64,000 nt of DNA from UBA11663 sp049616325. Its GTDB lineage: Bacteria; Bacteroidota; Bacteroidia; Flavobacteriales_D; Sanyastnellaceae. Under the pieces are notes generated by a model that was not told the origin of the DNA, did no database searches, and worked only from the letters and a program-made list of their open reading frames with translations. Of the stretch, positions 26,143 through 36,898 are shown one piece after another. The stretch is taken from contig JBMZHG010000005.1 of assembly GCA_049616325.1 (NCBI GenBank), positions 1 to 64,000 on the forward strand, written 5' to 3'. Positions within the stretch are counted from its first letter, which is position 1, and each line of letters begins with the position of its first letter. The position numbers and the translations under genes were made by a program.

Positions 26143-26888
26143 TGTTGAAGAGCTTGGCCAAACACCTCGGAGGAATCGCCTTGACGTGGGCGGTCGTGTT
26201 GGTCGGCACCCTGATGTTGCTTCGTTCGTACAGCCAACCTGGGGCAGAACGAGAAGTGCCTTCGTTGGCTGGACTTTCCCAAGCCCAAGCTTCAGAATCC
26301 CTTGAAATCCTGGGTCTCGAGGCGGTTTGGCAAGACTCCATCTACGCTCCTTCGGGCACCCCCGGGGCCGTGGTCGAACAACATCCCCCAGCGGGGAGCG
26401 CCGTCAAGGTTGGACGCAAGGTGCTTCTGACCACGTACCGGGTTACCCCTCCAAGCGAACAAGTTGCCATCGAGGAGGGGCAGGACGCCAAGCTCGCAGA
26501 GCGCATCCTCACCACGCGTGGTTTCCTTGTGAACGTCGAGGAGGAGCCCAACAAACTGCTGGCAGGAAAGGTGATTCGTGTTGAACACAAAGGAAAAGAA
26601 GTTGGCGGCGACGCCCGTTACCCCAAGGGAACGCGGCTCAAGCTTGTCGTCGGTGTGGCAGGGGCCAAGGACGTTCGAGTTCCCTGGTTGGTGGGGCTTT
26701 CCTTGAAAGATGCCACGGGCATTTTGGGTCGCCGAAACCTAGCTTTGGGCCACGTGGGATACCAAGACGACGTGGTGACGGCGCTTGACAGCACGTTGGC
26801 CGTGGTCGTCTCTCAGGACGTCAGCCCGGGCGATCAGTTGTACGTGCGTGAGGGCACAGCCATTGACTTGTACCTTGGCAAACATTGA
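26142..26888 (+). CDS. Membrane-anchored PASTA-domain protein
   Basis: The 248-residue product has one N-terminal membrane segment (IALTWAVVLVGTLMLL, about residues 11-28) and then three PASTA domains: from VPSLAGLSQAQASES (about 40-105), an intermediate one, and from VRVPWLVGLSLKDATG to the C-terminus. PASTA domains bind muropeptides or lipid II in kinases and PBPs, but no kinase or transpeptidase domain is present. The start shares one base with the purL stop (TGATG), so translation is coupled to purL. Its job is unknown; a cell-wall sensing or scaffolding role is only a guess. Confidence 0.88.
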   Translation: MLKSLAKHLGGIALTWAVVLVGTLMLLRSYSQPGAEREVPSLAGLSQAQASESLEILGLEAVWQDSIYAPSGTPGAVVEQHPPAGSAVKVGRKVLLTTYRVTPPSEQVAIEEGQDAKLAERILTTRGFLVNVEEEPNKLLAGKVIRVEHKGKEVGGDARYPKGTRLKLVVGVAGAKDVRVPWLVGLSLKDATGILGRRNLALGHVGYQDDVVTALDSTLAVVVSQDVSPGDQLYVREGTAIDLYLGKH

Positions 26889-26940
26889 ATTTCTAGGCAC
26901 GATGCGCACGATTTTGGCCATTCAAACGTTTCTCTCTCCG

Positions 26941-28908
26941 ATGAAAAATCGCATCCATTGCGGCGGGGCCAGGCCGTGTGCAACTCCGACCACCGTCTTC
27001 CTTGTCCTCTTGATCTCGATGTCGTGGACAGCGTCGGCCCAGGAGCGCGAGCTCGATTTGCGTCACGTGTTTGTGCCGGAGCACCACGTCAAAGCCGTGG
27101 AAGCGGCACGGTCAGGTGGAGACATGCTGCCGCCGCTTGGGCTTCCGTTCGTGGACGACTTTGCTTGGCCGAGCCTCTACGAAGAGGACGCTCCCTTCAA
27201 CCTGAAACGTTGGGAAGCAAGTCCTGTTCGCCGCACAACCACCTTGGCTTACCAGCCCCCGACGCTGGGTTGCGCGACGCTGGACGGCCTGAGTGCCCTA
27301 GGCAACCCGTACCAATTGAATCCGACCAACGCCTCGGGGTACGCCGACACGCTGACCTCTCGACGCTTGCTGCTCGGCTCAAACAACTACTCGGCAGGAG
27401 ACAGCGTGGCGCTCTCGTTTTGGTACCAAAGCGGTGGCATCGCCAACGGTGCCGACGCAGGAGAGGACAGCTTGATTGTGGAGTTTCGAACGAGTGTGGT
27501 CAATGAAGACCCTTGGCGGTGGGTGTGGTCCACGGAGGGAATCGACGGCGACACCGTTTTTCATTCGGCGGTGATTCACATTGCAGCGCCGGAATATTTG
27601 CACAACGACTTTCAATTCCGGTTCCGGAGTTACGGTTCGCTCGAGGGAAACGTGGACACGTGGCACCTCGATTACGTTCGCGTTGCCCAAAACGGGATGA
27701 CTCCTGCACCGCTGTTTGAGGAAATTGCCTTTGTCGTACCGCCAACGAGCATGCTTCGGCACCCGTGGACAGCCATGCCCTGGCCGCATTTTGTGGATTC
27801 GGCGGACCAGTACACCGCGACGAACGCACGAACGTTGCACCGTAGTTTTGGCGAGTCATCCAACAGCCAAGAGGACATCGGCATGAAAGTGCAACGCGTC
27901 GATGTGATTGGCAACGTGAACAACTACGCGCCTGCCGCGGGAAGCATTCCCAACAACGCAGTGCAAGGCCTTTTTGAAACGGATTACGTGGCGGATCTTC
28001 AGATTTTCACCACGCTGTTCAACCCTGCGTTGAGCGACACGTTTGCCACCTTTCACGTGAGCATGTGGGAGGACGAAGTCGGAGCAGCCAACGGAACCAA
28101 CCAAAGTGGAGTCACTGACAACGACAGCTTGATTCACGTCCAAACGTTTCTCGATTACTACGCCTACGACGACGGCACGGCTGAAAAGGCGTACGCGTTG
28201 GACGGCCAAGGGGGAGAGTTGGTGGTGGGATTTGACCTTCAAAAACCCGACACGCTCGACGGCGTTTGGATTCACTTTGCGCCGTTTTTTGACGACGCTT
28301 CGGGAGAAACCTTCACCTTGAAGGTGCGCGGGGAGGACGAAGAAAACCCCGGACAGCCAGGAGGGGAGATTGAAACCCAATATGGCATCCACCAACCCAA
28401 TTATTTCGCCAATGCGTACGACGGTTTTTCCTACGTCGAGTTTGACTCTCCCATTGCTGTAGAGGCAGGTCGAGTCTACATCGGATTTGTCCAGCAAGGC
28501 GAGGATCGAATCAACGTGGGACTCGACAAGTCGACAAACACCAATCCGGAATACCTCTGGTACAAGTTCCCCTCCACGCCGTGGCAACTGTCCGGGATTC
28601 AAGGATCTCTGATGATTCGGCCGGTGTTGCGCGCAGGCAAAGAGTTGGTCACCAACGTGGCGGACCTTCCTGTTCCAGCTCAAGCTCCCTCGTTGTTCCC
28701 CAATCCTGGAGCCGGCGTGTGTCACTGGGTTCTCGCTGAGCCAACGCACGTTCGCGTCTTCGATGTGACCGGACGGACCCTCGCCGATTTGGGACGCTTG
28801 AACGTGGGAAGACATACTTGGTCAACACAGGCTTCGGGCATCTACTTGGTGATGGGAACGAACGAGCTGGGACAGACTTGGACGCAACGCTGGATCGTAC
28901 GTCCATGA
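26941..28908 (+). CDS. Secreted protein with T9SS type A sorting domain
   Basis: The 655-residue product has a signal peptide (core TTVFLVLLISMSWTASAQ) and a large, all-beta, Asp/Gly/Thr-rich body. At the C-terminus it carries a classical type A sorting domain beginning SLFPNPGAGVCHW and ending with VRVFDVTGR, SGIYLV and RWIVRP. It is therefore predicted to be exported by the T9SS and anchored or released at the cell surface. The body matches no family I recognise. An in-frame ATG at 26902 gives 13 more residues before the signal sequence; 26941 gives the better signal peptide. It overlaps rluD by 4 bases. Confidence 0.88.
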   Translation: MKNRIHCGGARPCATPTTVFLVLLISMSWTASAQERELDLRHVFVPEHHVKAVEAARSGGDMLPPLGLPFVDDFAWPSLYEEDAPFNLKRWEASPVRRTTTLAYQPPTLGCATLDGLSALGNPYQLNPTNASGYADTLTSRRLLLGSNNYSAGDSVALSFWYQSGGIANGADAGEDSLIVEFRTSVVNEDPWRWVWSTEGIDGDTVFHSAVIHIAAPEYLHNDFQFRFRSYGSLEGNVDTWHLDYVRVAQNGMTPAPLFEEIAFVVPPTSMLRHPWTAMPWPHFVDSADQYTATNARTLHRSFGESSNSQEDIGMKVQRVDVIGNVNNYAPAAGSIPNNAVQGLFETDYVADLQIFTTLFNPALSDTFATFHVSMWEDEVGAANGTNQSGVTDNDSLIHVQTFLDYYAYDDGTAEKAYALDGQGGELVVGFDLQKPDTLDGVWIHFAPFFDDASGETFTLKVRGEDEENPGQPGGEIETQYGIHQPNYFANAYDGFSYVEFDSPIAVEAGRVYIGFVQQGEDRINVGLDKSTNTNPEYLWYKFPSTPWQLSGIQGSLMIRPVLRAGKELVTNVADLPVPAQAPSLFPNPGAGVCHWVLAEPTHVRVFDVTGRTLADLGRLNVGRHTWSTQASGIYLVMGTNELGQTWTQRWIVRP

Positions 28909-29930
28909 GCGAGGAGGCACTGAACGAAGAGGACCAGGGGGAGGAGCTGTTTGAGCACCACCGCCTCGTCGCGGACCCAGGCCAAACGCCCCTGCGCGTC
29001 GACAAGTTCATCATCAACCTCGTCGCTCACCTCTCACGCAACAAGCTGCAAACGGCTGCGAAGGAAGGGTACGTGCGTGTCAACGGTGCGCCGGTGAAGA
29101 GCAACCACAAGGTGAAGCCGGGGGACGTGGTCACAGTCGAGCTTCCGCAGCCGGTCTTCGAGTTTGAATTGCTCCCCGAGCCGATGAACCTGGACGTGGT
29201 CTACGAAGACGACGACGTGTTGGTGATCAACAAGCCCATGAACCTCGTGGTCCACCCTGGCCACGGGAATTATTCCGGGACCTTGGTGAACGGTGTCCTG
29301 CACCACTTCCAAAACATTCCGAGCCTGCCCAACCAGCCGGAGCCTCGTCCTGGATTGGTTCACCGCCTTGACAAGGACACCACCGGATTGATGGTGCTGG
29401 GCAAGACGGAGCGGGCGTTGACCAACCTCAGCGAGCAATTCTTCGAACGAACGGTAAACCGCCGTTACTGGGCGTTGGTTTGGGGCGACGTGATGGAAGA
29501 CGGCACCGTGGAAGGTCACGTCGGAAGATCCCTGCGCGACCGTCGCGTCCAACAGGTTTTCGAAGATGGCCGAGACGGAAAGCATGCGGTGACCCATTAC
29601 CGGGTCTTGCAGCGGATTGGCCCCGTTTCGTTGGTGGAATGCAAGCTCGAAACGGGCCGAACGCATCAAATCCGCGTCCACATGCAGCACATTGGTCACC
29701 CGTTGTTTGGGGACCCGGTGTACGGGGGCAACGTGGCTGTCAAGGGGATGCAAGGGGGCAAGTACAACTCGTTTCTACGAAACATGTTTGTCGCGTTGCC
29801 TCGACAAGCGCTCCACGCCAAGACACTTGGGTTCACCCACCCAGGGACCGGGCAGCGCATGGATTTCGAATCGGAGCTTCCGGAAGACATGGCCAACGCT
29901 CTGGCCAAATGGACCAAGTACGTCGAGGCC

Positions 29931-29942
<12 letters not shown>
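28905..29942 (+). CDS. rluD: RluD-family 23S rRNA pseudouridine synthase
   Basis: Makes pseudouridines in 23S rRNA (helix 69 in E. coli RluD). The 345-residue product has an acidic N-terminal tail, an S4 RNA-binding domain (LRVDKFIINLV to VNGAPVKSNHKVKPGDVV) and the RluA-type catalytic domain. Its motif HRLDKDTTGLMVLGKT contains the essential Asp, and KLETGRTHQIRVHMQHIGHP is also present. The ATG at 28905 overlaps the previous stop (ATGA). It converges on the ABC-F gene with a 12-base overlap. RluC/RluA activity cannot be excluded, but length and S4 domain favour RluD. Confidence 0.9.
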
Positions 29943-31904
<1,962 letters not shown>

Positions 31905-31938
31905 GGCCCGCAAGGTCGCACCTGCGGCGCGGGGGAAC

Positions 31939-31970
31939 AAAAAAGGGCCGCACCACGTGCAGCCCTTTTT
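31939..31970. terminator. Rho-independent terminator after gldN
   Basis: Inverted repeat with stems GGGCCGCAC and GTGCAGCCC around a short loop, flanked by an A-run on one side and a T-run on the other, so it can act on both strands. It sits about 20 bases after the gldN stop and closes the porP-gldKLMN run before the ABC-F gene. Confidence 0.85.
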
Positions 31971-31988
31971 CAAGATTTCTTCGAATCC

Positions 31989-32849
31989 TCAGTAATGCCA
32001 GATATCGTGCTCAAGGTTGAACAGTTCCTGCTGAATGCGCTCCGATTCGGCAAGTGCATCTAACCCTCGTGCGTAAGACACAATCATGCGGTTGAACGAG
32101 TTGTCCTCTTTCACGATGTAGCTCGAGAAATAGCGCTTCTGGAACAAGTCCTCGTAGGTGCGACGTTGCGCGTCGTTGAAGGAGTTGTACACTTCGCTGT
32201 TGGCGAAGACGTAGCGACATTCGGGGTAGTAAAGCCAAAACAAGGGACGGAATCCCACGCTGTTTCCGTCGATGTCAAAGTCCTCCATCATCGGGGCGAT
32301 GCCCAGAATTCGAACGTAACGCTCGCTGCGTTGACGGTCCCAAATCCAGTCTTCCTTGATGCGGTACCGCGTGATTTTGTCTGACGACAGCTCGTTGCTT
32401 TGTTGAATGGTGCCAATCACCTCCCCAAAATCGTCGTATTGCTTCACGAGGGTGACAGGGTTCAAAATCTTTCGGATGCTGTCTGCGGAAAGCGGGAACG
32501 TAAACTCGTCGTCCATGCCGAGTGGCCCCGCACTGTATGCAACCAACGACCCTTCGACCAGCAGCGCATCCCGGACCACGTCAAAGAGGTTTTGACGGTC
32601 CTGAATAGGATCCAGAGGAAAGTAGAACGGGTGATTGAACTTTTGACGGAGGTCAATTTCCTGCCAGATGCGACGCTTGTACATCACATCGGCCTCCCGC
32701 AGGTGTGGGTAGGGGATGACGCGCTTGGTGAGGTTGGTTTCCTTCACGTAAGCGCCGTCCAGCACGTTGGGGGTTTGAGCTTCGGCCGTCTGCACAAAGG
32801 CAAACAACGCGAGGGTCAGGGTCAAACAAGTGCACAAGAACTGTTTCAT
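31989..32849 (-). CDS. gldN: T9SS ring component GldN (PorN)
   Basis: Periplasmic T9SS protein that forms the PorK-PorN ring with GldK. The 286-residue product has a signal peptide (core LTLTLALFAFVQTAEAQ) and conserved GldN phrases: NVLDGAYVKETNLTKRVIPYPHLREADVMY, WQEIDLRQKFNHPFYFPL and the aromatic-rich FRPLFWLYYPECRYVFANSE. It is the last gene of the gldKLMN set, 10 bases after gldM, and is followed by a terminator. Confidence 0.95.
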   Translation of the reverse strand: MKQFLCTCLTLTLALFAFVQTAEAQTPNVLDGAYVKETNLTKRVIPYPHLREADVMYKRRIWQEIDLRQKFNHPFYFPLDPIQDRQNLFDVVRDALLVEGSLVAYSAGPLGMDDEFTFPLSADSIRKILNPVTLVKQYDDFGEVIGTIQQSNELSSDKITRYRIKEDWIWDRQRSERYVRILGIAPMMEDFDIDGNSVGFRPLFWLYYPECRYVFANSEVYNSFNDAQRRTYEDLFQKRYFSSYIVKEDNSFNRMIVSYARGLDALAESERIQQELFNLEHDIWHY

Positions 32850-32859
32850 GGCGTGTAAG

Positions 32860-34599
32860 TTAGCCGGTGATTTTCAATTTCATCGGGGGCAGATCGCGCT
32901 CTGTCCCGTCAGGCATGGACACCAGAATGTCTTCCAAGTATATGATGTTGCCGCGTCGAACCCGCTTGAGGGCTTCCTGTTGGTCGCTTGTCATGCGATT
33001 GTTCCCGGAAGGGAGGTCGGAGAACGATCCGTCCTTCGAAATGCGGAGCGTGAAACTCTTCACGCGAACTTGAACGTCAAAGTCGAACCCTTCCATCCGG
33101 GCTGCTACGGGAGCGAAGGAAAGGACTTCTGCTTTAGTGATTCCCTTGTCTGAGGGTTTCTTCCCAGTCCAGAATGCCACTGGATCAGGGATTCGTTTGA
33201 CTCGGAAATTCTTCGCCGGAAGCGTCTTTTTCGTTCCGTCGGGCAATTCAGCGGTCACCGTGATGTTCGCTTCGCGAACCGAGCTACTGGTGCTTGGATC
33301 AACCACGTACGTCCCGTCGGACTGCTTCGAGATTTTGTGTCCGCCGTCGATGCGAACGTCAATTTTGTCTTGGGGGACACCGGGAACGGATATTTCCACG
33401 GGGTTGGGGACCCCTCGGTAGAACACGTTCATTTTCGAAGGAGAAACCACCAAAGCTGGTTCCGCCACCGTGAAGGTCGGTGTGTAAAAGGAGTACGGTT
33501 CAATGTTGCCGTCAGGCCCCTGGTAACGGATGAGGCCCTTAAAGTTCAACTCACCCAGGGACATGCCTCGCGTTGGAATGCGAAGCTTTCCCATGCCGTC
33601 CGGGCCGATGGTCAAGCTTTCCAAGCCGTCGTATGCCAAAAGGCTTGAGTCGCGCTTGTCCCACTTGTCTCCGTCCACGTAGATTTCAGGTGCGTTGGTG
33701 GCGTCGTAAGCCGCCAACAACACGTCGGCACGGAAAGAGTCCCCGCGCAGGATGTAGTTCGATTCGGGAACCACCAAGGGTTTCAAATCTGTGAATTTGT
33801 ACGATTTGGCTTCGATGCCTCCAAGCAGCCAGGACAACACGTCTTCTTGCGCGTCTTGCACGTCCACAATCATCTTGGACATCAATGGCATGACTGCCGC
33901 AAGTGGAACGTCAAAGAAGTTGGCGGCTTCCCACAGCACTTCTTTTCCGTCCTCCATCTCATTTTCGAACGTGAATCGCTCGTCAAGTTGCACTTTGATG
34001 TATTCTGGGAGTTCGCGCGTGTTGCCTTGGCTGTCTACCAATTTGACGCTCTTGAGGTAGTCGCGGTATGCTTCGAGGTTTTTGCGCAAAGCCGTAGCGC
34101 TCCAAGGGTCGTTTTCGTCGTATTTGGGGTTTTGCGGTTCCGAACCGACCATNNNNNNNNNNGTGAGTTCTTGGTACTCGTCCTTTTTCTGGATGACCGC
34201 CAAACTGATGGTGGTGTCCATTCCGTTTTCGTCTTTGCCGATGAAATTGGCAAAGTCGTTCTCCTTCTCTTTGACGTAGACACCCTCCGAGGTGGCCATG
34301 CATCGCCCCTTCAATTGAGTGATGTAATTGACCAAGTTGTCGCTCTTCCCTCGAACCTCACGCGCTTTGTCCATGAACGGACCAACTTTTTCTTTGTTCT
34401 GGTCATACTTGACCTCAAGGGTGGTCAACGTCTCCGCCACTTTACCCTTGAGGGTACGTTGGGTGTCTTGCAAACTGTTCTCCACTTTCACGAAGCCGTT
34501 CAAGACTTCTTTGGAGATGTTCAGGGCCAAAAGTGCGGTCAGGACGAGGTACATCATCCCGATCATCTTTTGACGCGGTGTTTCTTTTCCTCCGGCCAT
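32860..34599 (-). CDS. gldM: T9SS/gliding motor protein GldM (contains a 10-N assembly gap)
   Basis: Inner-membrane protein with a large periplasmic part; with GldL it forms the rotary motor that powers T9SS and gliding. About 579 residues as assembled: an N-terminal cytoplasmic/TM segment (PRQKMIGMMYLVLTALLALNI, about residues 8-28), then four periplasmic domains with many beta strands. The C-terminus ends in LPPMKLKITG. The run of ten N at 34153-34162 falls at about residues 146-149 and keeps the frame as written, but its true length is unknown. Somewhat longer than the about 515 residues I recall for GldM/PorM. Confidence 0.93.
   Translation of the reverse strand: MAGGKETPRQKMIGMMYLVLTALLALNISKEVLNGFVKVENSLQDTQRTLKGKVAETLTTLEVKYDQNKEKVGPFMDKAREVRGKSDNLVNYITQLKGRCMATSEGVYVKEKENDFANFIGKDENGMDTTISLAVIQKKDEYQELXXXXMVGSEPQNPKYDENDPWSATALRKNLEAYRDYLKSVKLVDSQGNTRELPEYIKVQLDERFTFENEMEDGKEVLWEAANFFDVPLAAVMPLMSKMIVDVQDAQEDVLSWLLGGIEAKSYKFTDLKPLVVPESNYILRGDSFRADVLLAAYDATNAPEIYVDGDKWDKRDSSLLAYDGLESLTIGPDGMGKLRIPTRGMSLGELNFKGLIRYQGPDGNIEPYSFYTPTFTVAEPALVVSPSKMNVFYRGVPNPVEISVPGVPQDKIDVRIDGGHKISKQSDGTYVVDPSTSSSVREANITVTAELPDGTKKTLPAKNFRVKRIPDPVAFWTGKKPSDKGITKAEVLSFAPVAARMEGFDFDVQVRVKSFTLRISKDGSFSDLPSGNNRMTSDQQEALKRVRRGNIIYLEDILVSMPDGTERDLPPMKLKITG
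34153..34162. other. Assembly gap (10 N) within gldM
   Basis: Ten undetermined bases. The length may be a placeholder. The gldM frame is open on both sides and stays in phase if the gap is exactly 10 bases or differs by a multiple of 3. Confidence 0.95.
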
Positions 34600-34610
34600 G
34601 GTTCAGATGC

Positions 34611-35366
34611 TTAGCTGCGCCCGCCACCCATGGCGTTCAACATGTTGCCGTAAACGGTGTTGAGAGAGGCCAAATTCTTCGCCAATTCGGAGATGTTCTC
34701 CTTGTAGGCTTTGGTGTCCTCAATCGAAGCGTTGAGGTTGGTCACCAACTCGCCCATTCCTTCGAACAGTTGTTTGTTCTGCTCCATCTGAGCCAACTGG
34801 CCTTCGTACATGGAGTTCAGGGAGTTGAGGTTCTCGTTCATTTTCGCCAAACCGTCTCCCGTAGCCGCTCCTTCGGCGCTTGCCTTGACCAAACCGGTCA
34901 GGCCTTGGCTGACTTCCTCGTAAGTGGCACTCAAATCGTCCACACGGTTGGAGGCTTTCACCAAAGCGTCGCTGTAGCCTTTGGTCGCCACAGAAGCGTC
35001 AGCCACTTCCCCCATTTTGGAGGCTTGTTCTCCGAGGTGACGCATGCCGTCACCCAACTTGGTGATGACCTCGCTGTCGATGTTGGCCTTGTTCAACATT
35101 TCGTCCAACTGTTGTGTGGGGGTTCTGTCCGCGCCCTCGCCTGTCGCGAGTTGCGGGTAAACCAACGACCAGTCGGGTTCTTCGTGCGGCTTTTCAAACG
35201 CCGACATGAAGAAGATGAAGGCCTCAGTACCCAAACCAAGAATCAGCATGAGCGACGCACCTTCCCAGTGCTGGATTTTGAACAACGCTCCAATGATCAC
35301 GATGGCTGCGCCCCATCCGTAGAGCTTGGCCATAAAGTTTTTCCACTGCTTGCTTCCTGGTTTCAT
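34611..35366 (-). CDS. gldL: T9SS/gliding motor protein GldL
   Basis: Inner-membrane partner of GldM; two transmembrane helices carry the proton-powered motor. The 251-residue product has helices at about residues 14-28 (AKLYGWGAAIVIIGALFKI) and 35-55 (ASLMLILGLGTEAFIFFMSAF), with the conserved acidic residue in the second (GTEAF). A long helical/coiled-coil C-terminal part of low complexity (VKASNRVDDLSATYEEVSQG and following) is presumably cytoplasmic. It is 11 bases from gldM; the 104-base gap to gldK holds a 12-base direct repeat. Confidence 0.95.
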   Translation of the reverse strand: MKPGSKQWKNFMAKLYGWGAAIVIIGALFKIQHWEGASLMLILGLGTEAFIFFMSAFEKPHEEPDWSLVYPQLATGEGADRTPTQQLDEMLNKANIDSEVITKLGDGMRHLGEQASKMGEVADASVATKGYSDALVKASNRVDDLSATYEEVSQGLTGLVKASAEGAATGDGLAKMNENLNSLNSMYEGQLAQMEQNKQLFEGMGELVTNLNASIEDTKAYKENISELAKNLASLNTVYGNMLNAMGGGRS

Positions 35367-35383
35367 GGTTTCGGGTTTAGGTT

Positions 35384-35456
35384 GGTTTCAATTCAGCGTT
35401 AGAACGCCGAGCAGGTTGGTTTTCTTGTGTTGGGGATGGTGTGCGGTTTCAATTCA
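35384..35456. repeat. 12-bp direct repeat in the gldK-gldL spacer
   Basis: GGTTTCAATTCA occurs at 35384-35395 and again at 35445-35456, 61 bases apart, flanked by similar GGTTGG-containing sequence. It lies in the only sizeable gap of the gldKLMN run. Function unknown. Confidence 0.7.
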
Positions 35457-35470
35457 CACCTCCAGGGTCA

Positions 35471-36838
35471 TCAATTCCACTCTTCGGGCAATCCAGACTT
35501 TCCACGTCCCAAATAGGACATGACCGAACGGAATCCGACGTAGGCTTTGGCCGTGTCACTGTACTCAAACGTGCGTGTGCCTGTTTGGCAGTAGTAGCCA
35601 ATGTCCTTCCATGAGCCTCCGCGAATGACCTTGCGCTTGAGGGCAGGAGGGTCGTCCACTTTGGCATGGTAGACGTAATCCGGAGCCAAATCCCAGGAAA
35701 AGTCATACACCGTTTCGTCGTACGCTGTGTTGGTCCACTCTGCTACGTTTCCACTCATGTTGTACAAGCCGTAGTCGTTGGGGCTGTAGGACTCGACGGG
35801 AGCGGTGTAGGCGTTGGCGTCTTCGACGTAATCGCCACGCATCGGCTTGAAGTTGGCCAAGACGCAACCTTGCTGATTTCGTGCGTAGGGACCACCCCAA
35901 GGGAACGGAGCCAAGTCACGACCACCACGAGCCGCGAATTCCCATTCTGCTTCCGAGGGAAGACGGAACCTCTGGACGAACGTCTCGTTGTTCTTCTGTT
36001 TCCACTCGTTCATGATTTGGGTGCGCCACGCATTGAATGCTTTGGCTTGGCCCCACGTCACACCCACCACAGGATAATCGTCGAAGGCAGGGTGCCAGAA
36101 ATACATCTCAGCGTAGGGCTCGTTGTACGCGTAGGTTGCGTCGTGAATCCAAACAAGCGTATCGGGGTAAACGTTGATGATTTCCTCCACAACGAATTGG
36201 GCCCTGTCGCTGTGGCGGCGAGTTGAATGCAACTGGTTGAGGCTGTTCACCTCCCCATATTCTTCGTCTCGTGCGCTTTTCTTAGCAGCGGCATCCAAAT
36301 TCACCCAGTAGTAGCGGTAATTGAGCTTCCGGGTGTCAACTTCCCGGCGGTTGTAGAACTGGTCCGAGCCTTGCAGGAAAAATTCGTCGTACAAGAGATC
36401 AAAGATGTCTTCGTCCGCCCAATCAATGGGCTCTTCCCAGTTCAACAAAAACCCTTTGTCGATGAATCGATCCAATTCTTGGCCCCGCGCGTTTTCCGCG
36501 ATGTAGTAACGGTCGTCGTCGTTGTCCGCAAGGGTTTGCAGAAACAGGGAGTCGCGCACGTAGTCCACGAATTGGCGGTACTCGTTGTTCGTGATTTCGT
36601 GTACGTCCATGTAGAACGGCGGAATGGTCACCGTTTTGGAGCGCGTGTTCAAGGCGAAGGGAACGTCTTGGTCACTTGGTCCCATGGTGTAGGAACCGAA
36701 GTGGATGTAGTTCATCCCGTAGGGATTGGACTGTTCCCAGTATTGCCGGGGGTGAACTCCCACCAGCTCGCCCTGGGGCCCCATGTAGCACGCCGACAAC
36801 ATGACGGGTGCAATGAGGATCATCAGGAGCTTTTTCAT
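35471..36838 (-). CDS. gldK: T9SS lipoprotein GldK (PorK)
   Basis: Outer-membrane-anchored lipoprotein that, with GldN, forms the periplasmic T9SS ring. The 455-residue product starts MKKLLMILIAPVMLSACYM with lipobox LSAC (cleavage before Cys about 17). The rest is an FGE/sulfatase-modifying-factor fold: DVHEITNNEYRQFVDYV, RLPSEAEWEFAARGG, NVAEWTNTAYD and RGGSWKDIGYYC. This fold is shared with formylglycine-generating enzyme, but GldK is structural. An in-frame ATG at 36871 lies upstream without a better signal sequence; 36838 gives the canonical lipoprotein start. Confidence 0.95.
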   Translation of the reverse strand: MKKLLMILIAPVMLSACYMGPQGELVGVHPRQYWEQSNPYGMNYIHFGSYTMGPSDQDVPFALNTRSKTVTIPPFYMDVHEITNNEYRQFVDYVRDSLFLQTLADNDDDRYYIAENARGQELDRFIDKGFLLNWEEPIDWADEDIFDLLYDEFFLQGSDQFYNRREVDTRKLNYRYYWVNLDAAAKKSARDEEYGEVNSLNQLHSTRRHSDRAQFVVEEIINVYPDTLVWIHDATYAYNEPYAEMYFWHPAFDDYPVVGVTWGQAKAFNAWRTQIMNEWKQKNNETFVQRFRLPSEAEWEFAARGGRDLAPFPWGGPYARNQQGCVLANFKPMRGDYVEDANAYTAPVESYSPNDYGLYNMSGNVAEWTNTAYDETVYDFSWDLAPDYVYHAKVDDPPALKRKVIRGGSWKDIGYYCQTGTRTFEYSDTAKAYVGFRSVMSYLGRGKSGLPEEWN

Positions 36839-36898
36839 GGATTGGTTTTCTTGCAGAGTTGTTAGGATCAACGCTCGAAAGACATGGTTTCGTGTGTC

